From Diabrotica undecimpunctata (lineage: Eukaryota; Arthropoda; Insecta; Coleoptera; Chrysomelidae), in contig NC_092813.1 of the NCBI RefSeq assembly GCF_040954645.1, forward strand, positions 15,850,136-15,914,135: DNA of 64,000 bases. The letters run 5' to 3'. Positions within the stretch are counted from its first letter, which is position 1. Each line of letters begins with the position of its first letter. Below the pieces are notes generated by a model. It had not been told where the DNA came from. It worked only from the letters and a program-made list of their open reading frames with translations, and did no database searches. The translations under genes and the position numbers were made by a program. This document shows positions 37,060 to 47,189 of the stretch, one piece after another.

Positions 37060-38495
37060 CTTCGCTTTCGAGACCTTGGGTTTCGATTAGTCTTTGACGT
37101 AGCTTGTTCAATAAAAGTTGTTCTCGCTCGATCTGCATGCGCGTAAGTTTTAACTGCTCAAGAAGAACCAGTCTTTGTAGATCTGCTGTGCATAATTTTG
37201 CAGTCTCATCTGTTTCTTGCCCTTCCAGCTTATTTCTTTTTGCTTGTGATGGTGTAAAGAAATGGGCTGGACATAACGAACGTATTACGGATGGCCGACG
37301 GAATAAAGAAATCGGGAATTGGCTGCCATATGAAGCCAAAAGACCACGAGGAAGACCGCAAATGCGATGGACTGACGATATTAAAAGAACTGCAGGCAGG
37401 GCCAATGTGGAAACGTCGTACAAACAACAGAGATGAATGGCGAGAGTTAGGAGAGGCCTATATTCGGCAATCCGAATAGAGACAAGGGTTTAAAAAAACA
37501 TTTGATAAAACTATATTTTTATTACATTGCGGTTTCACATTACTGCACAAGAAAAATATTAAGGTTTTAAAGTTGTTATTATACCCATATATACCCAGAG
37601 TGCATACCCATAAACTTTTCAAAACACATTAATTACAACAAAATCCTCTAATAACCAAATAGAACAAATTATGGAAACTGATAATAACCTGACAGGATCC
37701 ATAAGTAATAGAATTGAAACATCTTCCTTAAAAACTCCAACATCATCAACCTCAAACAACATCAGAAATCCTACTCCAGTAGAAATAACACCAAATCCAA
37801 TTACTACAAACGTCCCTTCTCCAGACATTAACGAAAATACCCCACAGATCGATTCACAGGTATTTACTTCTCCTGTAGTAAGCAAATCAAAAAAAAAAGT
37901 CAAAAAAGTCAACCAGAAATTCCCGCGAAGAACTTTTACTTTCACTAGAGTTAATTAAAGACAAAATAGAAAACAGATCACCACCGTTTATCCAGTTTAT
38001 TTCTTTTTGTTTGTGATGGTGTAATATAAGAGGAAGGAGGAGTAGGTCTGACTAAAAAGTGCCTTGTCTTCGCTGGTTTTTGCATTTCTACAGTTTCCAA
38101 TGGCTTCAATCCCGTTGTCGCTGCTCCAGGAATTTTATGCCATGTTGGGTTTTTCTCATCTTTATCTATAATGTCCATCAATTTTTTTTTCCCCATCTTT
38201 CAAAATAATTTTTTTATTTCTAGTTTCTTTCTTATCTGCTTTCTTTTTTAATTCGTTTTTCATATTTTGAATCTTTTTTTTTTAATTGTTTTACATTAAT
38301 ACTTTTGCCATAAATCGTTTGGTATGATTCCTTTATTATAATTAAGGAAATTTCCTTATTTTTTCTTATTAATGGCAACTGCGATTTATCAAATAAAACT
38401 TTGTGATTAGATAAAGCCTCTATGAAGCCCAAATTGCCACTTTGTTCTTCACCGACTTCGGAGTCAAGAGATTGACTGTCGTACTCGGAACTCAT
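37060..38495 (-). pseudogene. Harbinger Myb/SANT-like DNA-binding protein, interrupted
   Basis: Starts MSSEYDSQSLDSEVGEEQ at 38495; then FIEALSNHKVLFDKSQLP and SYQTIYGKSINVKQLKKK, the trihelix/Myb-like domain of the Harbinger partner protein. Further on are PTWHKIPGAATTGLKPLE and TPSQTKRNKLDKRW (to 37985). The protein resumes beyond the nested insertion with PSQAKRNKLEGQETDE and LKLTRMQIEREQLLLNKLRQ (about 37250-37070), a C-terminal coiled coil. Frameshifts occur near 38200-38260. Confidence 0.75.
37254..37993 (+). mobile_element. composite LINE insertion in Harbinger gene
   Basis: Flanked by near-identical copies of about 32 bases (TTATTTCTTTTTGYTTGTGA-TGGTGTAA, about 37228-37260 and 37998-38026), two differences seen. 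Its left part (37254-37480) is the 3' end of an RTE-like ORF2 (KWAGH, NKEIGNWLPYE, KRPRGRPQMRW, RDEWRELGEAYIRQSE). Its right part (37535-37993) is a copy of the head-to-head LINE junction found at 57420-57910. Two LINE pieces in one insertion suggest a chimeric reverse transcript or repair filler. Confidence 0.75.
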
Positions 38496-38784
38496 TTTTA
38501 ACACTTTTACAAACGTGTGTCTGCTAATGGTTGTAATAACTAAATAAACTGAAAACACTGTTGACAAAAATAGAATACGGCCGGTTTTTAAGTTTTTTCT
38601 AGATTTGTGTTTCCTGTTGTTAGTTTAAACTTAAATTTTTTAGTACTTTACACTTATAAGTATAAGCAAAATATTATTCACAAATTTTTCAGAATGTACT
38701 TAAACTTATAGCTGAATCTAATAAGATTGTAATTATGCTATAACTGAATTCTTAAAGTAAACACTTATTTTTTATTCACACTGC

Positions 38785-39235
38785 TGACTATAGTGAGTTT
38801 CTCTACAACTAAACAACAAATATCTACGTCTGAATGCATATTGACATTCAAATATATTAACTGGCATCTGGCAACTGACAATTAAAAACGGATAGTGCCT
38901 TTCCATAAATTCGGCCTTAGCTAATTAATTTTTGGGAAGAGGATGTGTATTTTGCTTTGAAATATGTATTCCCATAAGAAAATAACGCTTTCGAACACTT
39001 TTAACTAAAAACCAATAAAATTTTAAGAGGAATTATGTTATTAATACTTAAATGGTTTTTAAGAGGAAGCGTATTCGTTTATGAAATAATATAGTCCCAA
39101 ACATAATTTATGACGAAAAAACTATTTTAAGAAAAAGGGTCTTCTAAACACTCACATGTAGGTACTTAAAGCGATAAAAATTAATAATCCCAAGACATAG
39201 TTAAATAAAAATACAGGCCAGTAATAGGAAAATTT
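38785..39235. other. no feature recognised
   Basis: AT-rich, without supported frames or repeats. Confidence 0.5.
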
Positions 39236-39239
39236 AGCA

Positions 39240-39655
39240 TGCCACAATATGGGAGAAGGCTATATGACCGCATAGATCAAAATCTCGATATATAAAGCAT
39301 GTGTAGATGTAGTACTAATATATGAAGAGCTGAAACCAGAGCTAAAACGGCTGTTACAGAAATATTGATGGGAACTACAGAAATGAAAGTATTAAGAAAC
39401 ATAAAAGGAATATGTCTCAGAGATATAATAAGGAATGAGGATACATTAAGAGAAACTTGAGTTCAGAATGCAATGAGAGGGACACGAGCACGACGCCACA
39501 AATGACGATATAATATTAACAAAGAGATACGGGAAGAATCTCGAAATGGGCGAAAATAGATAAATCCAATACAAAAAGACCACTAGGAAGGTGGTACCTT
39601 CCCTATACCCGAAGAAGTGATATGACTATGTAGCTGGGGTGATATATTATATATA
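39240..39655 (+). pseudogene. LINE ORF2 C-terminal remnant
   Basis: Plus-strand text AKTAVTEILMGTTEMKVLRN, IKGICLRDIIRNEDTLRE, VQNAMRGTRARRHK and, after shifts, LGRWYLP is the degraded C-terminal tail of an R4- or RTE-like ORF2 (usual boxes TEMKVLR, LRDRIRNE, LGRPPKRW). Many stops. No ends defined. Confidence 0.6.
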
Positions 39656-39659
39656 GAAA

Positions 39660-40496
39660 CATATTCTAAAAGAAGAATGGAAAGTTTCGAACATAGTTTT
39701 GAGGTTTGAATCGGTTTGTAAATGCCCCTTTGTCCGCTTCTTGTCGATCGACGATGATAGGTATAATAAAAAGTGTTGATTTATTGATAGCTACTGGTAA
39801 TTACACAATATGATGTTCGTTAGGTAACTACTTATGATTGACTGTAGTAAACTGCTCTCACGTGAGCTCAAATCCCCAATTTATAATCTCACAAATATTT
39901 CATACATAAGCACAGAGGTTATTGCTTCTATGATACTAACCAACTTTGAACTATATGCTTACATTACAATTTAATCTAGACCATCATTGCAACACTTAGG
40001 AAGTTCAATTAGAAACAATATATTATTCGGCAATTCATTAACAAGTGAATGGACTTTAATTATTAAAATATTACTTGATATCATTTTCACAATGTCACTT
40101 ATACACGGTGAAACTATAATAGATTAAGAAGTTAAGAATAATGTGAGATTACAAATTAAGGGGTTAATTTTTGATTGAACAAGCAGAAAAAGAAAACGAA
40201 GAACCAATATGTCGGCAGGTGAATCATCAGTTCTTGATCTTTCTTTATATAATTCTAACTTAACAATAGGTTTTGACTGGGAAGTACGTATTGCCATATA
40301 TATGGAAGTGATCACTTTCACATAATTTTATTAATACGAATCTCAACCATTATGCAGAAACAGAGCCGGTGATAACGGGCCTGCAAGAAGTACAATGCAG
40401 GCGGGCGCCTCTGTTTGAGCGGCACCAAAATGAGCTTTTTTTCTGCTAGCGTTATACAAAATAGTAAAAGGGATAAATTAATTTTTTAAGTGTGAT
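39660..40496. other. no feature recognised
   Basis: No supported gene. A palindromic CTCACGTGAG (about 39856-39865) is the only short motif of note. Confidence 0.5.
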
Positions 40497-40800
40497 TTAA
40501 CCCGGCAGTAGACGTGTGGTCTAAAAATCTAAGTGGACGGGTGGGGTCTATCAGGACCAAAATTTAAATGACCCACAAGTTTCAGATAACATTCACATAA
40601 TGTTTTTAAGATTTTGTCGGTTTATCTGTCTCCTACTTAATGATCTTGTGGCATTGTATTTTCGTTTTGTTTTATTTTTCAAAAAATATAGCAATTAATC
40701 TAAAACCTTGCATTTTCTGCTTTGTTTACTTTTTATTAGTACTGATTAGTAAATAAATATTTTCCAAAATTCCCACATATGTTTTATTAAAATACAAATA

Positions 40801-41961
40801 TTAAGCTTCATAAATTTGTTTATAACAAAAAATTATCTGCACAAAATACAAAAGTTTTAATTTTACTTCTCCCCTTTCATTGGTATTTAAATTTCCCCTT
40901 TTATTGGTGGTCACTTCTAATGGGCCTGGCATAAGAGTATTTGATAGGCACGACGCTGATTGTCGTACAACTCTAGCTAAATGAGGTTTCAAAGATCTAC
41001 TTCCCATATTTTCTTTTGTCATATTTATTCCTAAATCTTTCATAAATAATCTTCTGCAATTTTTATATTCTCCTTCTGGATTGTTGCTTTTGTATATTTC
41101 GAAAGCATTGACGGCAGCAATATTCATAAGGCCATAGAATACTACCATAGGCCAACGTCTAGTGTTTCTAGCAACATTATAGGAAGGTATTTTTCGGTCA
41201 ACAACGTCTAATCCTCCCTGTGTCAGATTGTAAAATATAATGATTTCTGGTTTTGCTTCTTGTCCAGATGCCTCATCAATTTTATTTTCGAGAATCATAG
41301 CACACATTTCGACAAAAGCAATACATTTTTTGATTTTTTTGGTACATATGACACTGCAGTAATATCGGTACCAAATGCAAAAACAGATAAATGTTGACAT
41401 CGGTGTTTGATGTCTGTTATTTGATGCGGCAATTCTCTTCTGTTGGACTGAATAGTACCGACCACTGTAAGTTGGTGAACTTCTAACAAACATTTTACAG
41501 TCTGATATATATTATCAGATTATATATATTATTATTATTATATATTACAGAATAATATATTAGTATTTTCTATGATGATGGAAAGAATATCACCAAAAAA
41601 CAGCATAAAACATTCAACAGGTATAGAAGAATTTCTACCCATTTCCTGTAACTCCTGACAAATGTGTAATAATATTCCTTGCCCGAGTACTAACATTTAT
41701 GAGTGAAGCTTCTTTTCTCCATTTCGTCCCATCCTTACCATAATAATAAGCTGATCTACTCTCTTCTGAAACAGATTCTTCTTCTTCTGATTCTCCGCCT
41801 GTAGCTTCTTGTTCTATGACGTGATCGCTCTCTAAAAAAAATTTTTCGTCAGCAATCGAATCGTTGTCGCTTTCTGCCATTTTTTCCACTTCTTCATTAT
41901 CAGTTTCTACTTCTTCATAGGGTTGTCTCAGTTTTTCAATTTCTCTTTCATACGGATTCAT
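40801..41961 (-). pseudogene. piggyBac transposase, internally deleted
   Basis: The N-terminal frame (41635-41961) starts MNPYEREIEKLRQPYEEVET and is very acidic, ending in RSAYYYGKDGTKWRKE, the usual entry to the DDE domain. The C-terminal frame (40801-41493) has KPEIIIFYNLTQGGLDVVD (with the last catalytic Asp region), RNTRRWPMVVFYGLMNIAAV and NAFEIYK. About 250 residues with the first two catalytic Asp are absent between them, and the Cys-rich tail is not seen. Some 140 bases of TAT-rich sequence (41500-41600) fill the gap. A non-autonomous derivative. Confidence 0.88.
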
Positions 41962-42489
41962 AATTAACTATTAGAATACTGCTGTGGAACACTTACTGGT
42001 TTTATTTCTTGATATTTGATAAATCCAAATAAATATCACCACAAACTTTACACAGCACACACCAGCTAACGAATTTGTAATGAATCGTTGTCCCTTTATA
42101 TAAAAAACGAAAGTAAAGAACTCGATTCAAAAATTTGAGATTGTATCGGGAATAACTTATTTTTCTAAGTAGCTGAAATTTTTAATAAAATGGAGGTTTT
42201 ACAAAAAAAAAATGTGAAAAATACTAGTAAAATGTACACATACAGAGCCAACAAAGATTTAATAAATCCGTTAAAAGCCACAAACAAATTATATTTTAGG
42301 TCAAAAACCGAAAAAACTGCATTACAAGTATATGAATCTTAACTTCCAAGAGTAACACTAGTGGACGGGTGGGGTCTGTCAGGACATATTTTTAAATATC
42401 TCAAAACCAAACAATAAATTTGTTCCAAACATATAGCTATTAGTTGGAGTGAGCAATTATTGAAAGGTGCTGAAAAGGTCATTTTATGG

Positions 42490-42715
42490 CGAGTACGCCA
42501 CTGTGTGTGTTTTTATTTCAATATCTAGACTACATCGGAGATAATAAACACTCACGCTGACGATTTCGAGGTGTCAGCGATATGTTCAAGTACTATGAAA
42601 GGTTTTAATAAATAGTTTGCTAAGCTGTTAACAAGTCAACAACTTGTGCATTTCCTTCAGAGTTTCGTTACTTTTCCAACAAACACACATCATTTCCTAC
42701 AGAATAAAAGTTAAA
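42490..42715. repeat. dispersed repeat, copy 2
   Basis: Homologous to 29690-29985, with only about four GT units and scattered changes. It lies inside the second piggyBac element, therefore inserted after it. No obvious target duplication. Confidence 0.85.
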
Positions 42716-42799
42716 CAACAGTTAAAATATGTACAATAATTTTTCATTCTTGCAGTGACCAATAGAAATAGACCACACTCGTCCACTCCCGGGTTAAAG

Positions 42800-43435
42800 T
42801 TCAGTCATAATATGCTAATTTAATAATATTAGAATTTATTATTGGCAAATGTATTATGTTTCAAAAAACAAACAATATTGCACTTATTCGAAACGCTTTG
42901 TTAATTTTCTTCAAATTTCTGAAGTTTTTTAAAGGTTTTGTGTCAGCAGTTAGGAGCGTAATTGAATGATTAGTAGTAAAATGAACATTTTACATTTTTA
43001 CAATTTACAGTTTACATAAAGTTTAGTTTATCAAGAGTTTTGTCAATTTAGTAGTATGTGTCGTTAGTAATACAGAATAGTTTTTCAGCTTTCTGTGCAG
43101 TTAAAAGAACATTATCTAGTGTTGCATGCAATTAACATAAAATTACATTTGATACTACGGGTAGCGGGTAGGAACTCCTTTGGATAGTCCTATCAGGGAA
43201 AATAAATTAATCCCTGCCCTCCACAGATTCCAGGTGTTTCCTGATCCGGAAAACTAATACCTGCTTAGGGTCCCTTATCCAGGGTCACGAATGAAATCCA
43301 CAACGGCAGCCACGGCGGAGAAGAATACCTTCGGTACGGTGTGAATGGCGGAAGTAGCAATCTCTTGATTTTATAGATTGTATAAAATCACTCACCAACC
43401 CGTCTAGCCAGCGTGTTGTTTTAAGGCTAAAAATA
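42800..43435. other. no gene recognised
   Basis: Mostly AT-rich; from 43150 more GC-rich. A TCCTTTGGATAGTCC-like stretch and a short inverted pair near 43250-43320 do not point to a known feature. It may be the 5' leader of the LINE fragment that follows. Confidence 0.45.
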
Positions 43436-43579
43436 GGAATATGGCGATAGCTAAAACAAAAGGAATGGGTTCTCAGGTAGGTAGACCATACAGTAATGGC
43501 AAATCCCACTCCTTTCGAAAAAAGGACAGCTTCATGGAATCTGGGGGAAGCAAGAAATCGCTAAAAAATCACACGATTG

Positions 43580-43955
43580 AACATCGCAAATATAAGGTCC
43601 TTAATCAAAAATGGAAAAAGTCTACGAACCCGAAGAAGACATCAAGGACTTAAAATGGGACATATTTGGTCTAGCAGAGGTAAAAAGAAAAGAGGAAGCG
43701 TGCATAACACTAGAGTCCGGTAACGTCCTATATTACATTGGGCGAGAAGAACAAAGCGTAGATGGCGTAGGATTCCTAATTTCCAAGAAATATGCACATA
43801 AAGTAGAGTAATTCGTAAGAATATCTGAAAGAATTGTAATGATTAGATTAAATGTAAACGAGAACATCTCCCTGAAAACTATTCAAGTATACGCTCCAAC
43901 CGCAGCACATCCTGATGAAGAGATAGTCGAATTTTATGAGAAAACCCTCAAATAG
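43580..43955 (+). pseudogene. RTE-like LINE endonuclease fragment
   Basis: Text EDIKDLKWDIFGLAEVKRKE, SGNVLYYIGREEQSVDGVG and FLISKKYAHKVE, then after a TAA (43809) ISERIVMIRLNVNENISLKT, IQVYAPTAAHPDEEIVEFYE. This is the first third of the apurinic-type endonuclease of RTE-like LINEs (normally L-x-E-V-K/R and Q-V-Y-A-P-T boxes). It stops at 43955 against a Jockey ORF1. Preceding text (LKNHTIEHRKYKVLNQK) is the degraded start. Confidence 0.75.
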
Positions 43956-44505
43956 GAAGACGTTGCAAAAATCAAAAAAATATCTGATATATGCTACATG
44001 CGCATCTATGTGGAGGATGAATTCAAAATCACAAAAGACACCCTACAGTGTTATAACTGTCAAGGGTTCTATCACAGCTCAAAGGCTTGCCATTGCGGAT
44101 CCAGATGTGTAAAATGCGGAGAAAACCACATCAGTAACGACTGTGAGAAAAGCCGGGAAACCGACCCCAAATGTGCAAACTGTCGTGAAGCGCACACAGC
44201 AAATTATAGAGGATGCTCTAAGGCCCCCAAAAAGAAAACACCTGCCCCAACAAGACCGATAGGAAGACTCATAAACAGCGCTCCAATCAACAAAGGAGTC
44301 AGCTACGCACAGGCAGCGAAAAAATCCGCTGCCTGTCCACCACAGAAGCTCCAGCACAACCACAAGAAGTGTCGGTACAGGACGCAGCTACCCTCATCGC
44401 AAACTTCCATACAGAGTATAATAACAAAATGATGGAAATGATGTCCATAATGGACAAAGCAACAAAAATGATGACTGCATTTGAAGAAGCCGTCCGAAAA
44501 TGTTA
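43956..44505 (+). pseudogene. Jockey ORF1 (Gag-like), C-terminal part
   Basis: After YMRIYVEDEFKI comes CYNCQGFYHSSKAC (C-x2-C-x4-H-x4-C), CVKCGENHISNDC and CANCREAHTANYRGC, the three knuckles of Jockey ORF1 proteins. A proline/lysine-rich tail and SYAQAAKKSAACPP follow. The N-terminal half, including the RRM-like part, is missing. The tail shifts frame near 44400 and ends next to the ORF2 start. Confidence 0.85.
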
Positions 44506-47142
44506 GCAAACCAAAACGAAGATCTACGCATTGGGTCATGGAATTCCGGAGGAATATTCAAAACGATCAACCTTATGGATGAAATAATAAACAGATTAGA
44601 GCTCGATGTCGTAGCCCTTCAAGAAACCAAACTAGTAGAAAGGAAAAAAACAAAATTTCCAGGCTACGATATCTATAGAACGGATCATAGAGCATTATCA
44701 GGAGGAACAGCTATATTAGTCAAAAAGGGACTCGAACACGAGCACATCTCAACACCAGACGGACTGGTGACAATGGAAGCCACAATTATTTGACTTACGA
44801 CCAACAACGAAACACTAAAAATAGTGTCAGCTTACGTCAGACCACATGATCCGATTTTCAACGAAGATTTGAGCCTAATACTGAACTCAGAAGAGCCAAC
44901 TATAATTATTGGAGACCTAAATGCTAGATCTCCCAATTGGTTTGATAGGACGACCAACCGAAACGGAAGATATCTCTGCAACCATATCGAGAACAGACCG
45001 AACACATATGTCATCGGACCAACAGAACCGACATGTTTTCACGGAGAACTCCCTACGTATCTTGACATTGCAATCCTACACAACGTGGGTCAACAATTCG
45101 AGATACACTCTCTAAATGAAGGCGATTCGACACATAACCTAATCGTCCTGACCCTGGGCGCAATAGAATTGAACTATTTGCAGCCCCACAACAGAAAGAA
45201 GACAAGTTGGCACAACTTCAGAAGAATTGTGAGCGAGAACATCGGTAACATCCCAACAATTAATAATATAACAGAACTAGAAGATAGTGTAATAAAACTA
45301 GAACAAGCAATAAACAATGCTATCGATGCCAGCTCCAAAACGGAAACAATCACAAGACAAAAAGGAGGAAGATTCAGGGATATAAGTATAGAACTTCAAA
45401 ACCTAATCAAAGAGAAAAACCGGAAAAGAAGAAGAGCCTACCACACAAGAACGGTAGAAGACAAAAGGATTGCAAATGAGCTAGACAGGGAAGTGAAAAA
45501 ACAACTTCAAAATCATAGAAATGAAAGCTGGGACTCCTATATCGATGAGCTAAATCCTAACAAATCCGCCTTCTGGAAGTTATCTAAAATCCTCCGAAAG
45601 GACAAGAAACCCATACCTCCCCTACACGGAGTAAACGGGATTGTCCATACGGATATCGACAAAGCCGAAGTCATGAAGGACGAATTAGAAAGGGCGTGTA
45701 GAAACAACGAACACCCCGACGATGACATAGACTTTGAGGAAGAGGTAGAAAGAGCAGCGAGAAGACTTAGAAGGAAAAAGGGCAGAATAGGTATTACACA
45801 TACACACTTCCGAAGAAATAAAGGAACTTATAAAAATGACAAATGCCAAAAAAGCCCCAGGACCCGACAACATCACAAATAGGGCGCTGAAAAATCTACC
45901 AACAAAAGCTGTTGTTTATATCACTAACATAATAAACAGCATGCTAAAACTACGATATTTCCCAGATAGGTGGAAAGAGGCACACGTAATAATGATTGCA
46001 AAACCTGGTAAAAACGGCACATTTCCGCAAAATTACAGACCTATCAGCTTATTATCATCTATAAGCAAGATAGCGGAAAGAGTCATACTAAAAAGACTCA
46101 ATGAAGAATCACAAATGCTAGGAACCATACCAGAGGCTCAATTCGGGTTCAGAAGCGAACACTCCTGTGAAATACAGGTACTACGACTTACAGAATTTAT
46201 CACCAAAGGATTTAATGAAAAAATGTACACAGCTACAGCTTTTTTGGACGTCAGCAAAGCCTTCGACAGAGTCTGGAACCATGGACTCATCTATAAAATG
46301 AATGAATTTGGTTACAGTGAGGCGATGACATGCCTCCTTGCGTCATATCTTGCCAACAGAAGGTTCAGAGTTCGAATAGGGGCAACCCTATCCGAAGTCG
46401 GGACCCTGGAGGCGGGTGTGCCTCAGGGAGCGGTGCTGTCGCCTTACCTGTACACCATTTATACGGCGGACACGCCAAAAGAGCCAGGCTCTCTATTGAG
46501 TCTTTAAGCTGACGACACAGCAATAGCTGTTAGCTGGAGAAACCCGGATCACGCAGCTAATCATCTGCAAATAGCACTAAACAGATTCCAAAGATGGTGC
46601 ATGAAATGGAAAATAGCCCTAAATCCAGACAAAACACAGGCTGTAATGTTAGTCACAGAAGAAGTGTACCAAATCGCGAAATTACAATCGAAAACACCCC
46701 AGTAGACTGGACCAACCAAGCTAAATACCTAGGGGTACATCTAGACAAGAAGCTAACGTTCACTGACCACATCAATCAGCAAGTACTCAAAGCCAAAGCG
46801 TTGAAAAGTCAGCTCTCAACACTTAGAGGAAGGAAAAGTAAACTACGATTTAAAACCAAAATCAGGGTTGCGAATAGTATTATCCTGCCAGTCCTAACAT
46901 ATGCATCCGCAGCGTGGGGACACACCTGTAAAACAAACAGGAAAAAGATACAGACCACTCAGAATCAAATATTCAGAGATGCCCTCAAGATACCAAGGTA
47001 CGTACCCTTGAGATACGTATATAGAGACTCAGGACAAACAAGAATCCTACGCACGCTAGACGAGAGAGCATATGAAATTTTCAACGGACTAAGAAACCAC
47101 CCAAGCAGAATGTTAAGAGAGCTGACTATATATATACAATAG
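44500..47142 (+). pseudogene. Jockey ORF2 (endonuclease-reverse transcriptase)
   Basis: Starts MLANQNEDLRIGSWNSGGIF; endonuclease boxes VVALQETKL, SGGTAILVKKG, IIIGDLNARSPNW. A TGA at 44791-44793 breaks the endonuclease. After a frameshift near 45800 comes the RT: KKAPGPDNITNRALKNLP, NYRPISLLSSISKIAERVI, AFLDVSKAFDRVWNHGL, GVPQGAVLSPYLYTIYTADT. The catalytic Y-A-D-D has a TAA (46505-46507) in the place of Tyr, followed by ADDTAIAVSW. A further frameshift near 46600-46680 leads to the tail KYLGVHLDKKLTFTDHI and SAAWGHTCKT. Four breaks. Confidence 0.9.
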
Positions 47143-47189
47143 CACTAAAGGCCTTAGAGGCCCATGGCTTAAAAAGTTTGTTCTTTCTT

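Larger units (their letters stand above)
35696..38784 (+). mobile_element. PIF/Harbinger transposon, both genes present
   Basis: The left end GCAATGTGAATAAAA is matched by the right end read inward (GCAGTGTGAATAAAA), and inside both are CACTTAAAG-like motifs. The transposase gene is on the plus strand (35953-36917) and the DNA-binding partner gene on the minus strand (about 38495 to 37060), convergent, as usual for Harbinger elements. The second gene has been split by a later insertion (37254-37993). A clear 3-bp target duplication was not established. Confidence 0.85.
40501..42793 (-). mobile_element. piggyBac element with both TTAA ends
   Basis: TTAA at 40497-40500 and 42794-42797. Terminal inverted repeats: CCCGGCAGTAGACGTGTGG and, from the right, CCCGGGAGTGGACGAGTGTG, both followed by GTCTA. 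A subterminal repeat, GTGGACGGGTGGGGTCT-TCAGGAC, occurs near both ends (40533 and 42361). It holds a minus-strand transposase with its middle missing, and the dispersed repeat copy 2 (42490-42715). Confidence 0.92.

Noticed and set aside
40124..40321. 65-codon minus-strand frame
   Set aside because: No family features and no neighbouring element to which it would belong.
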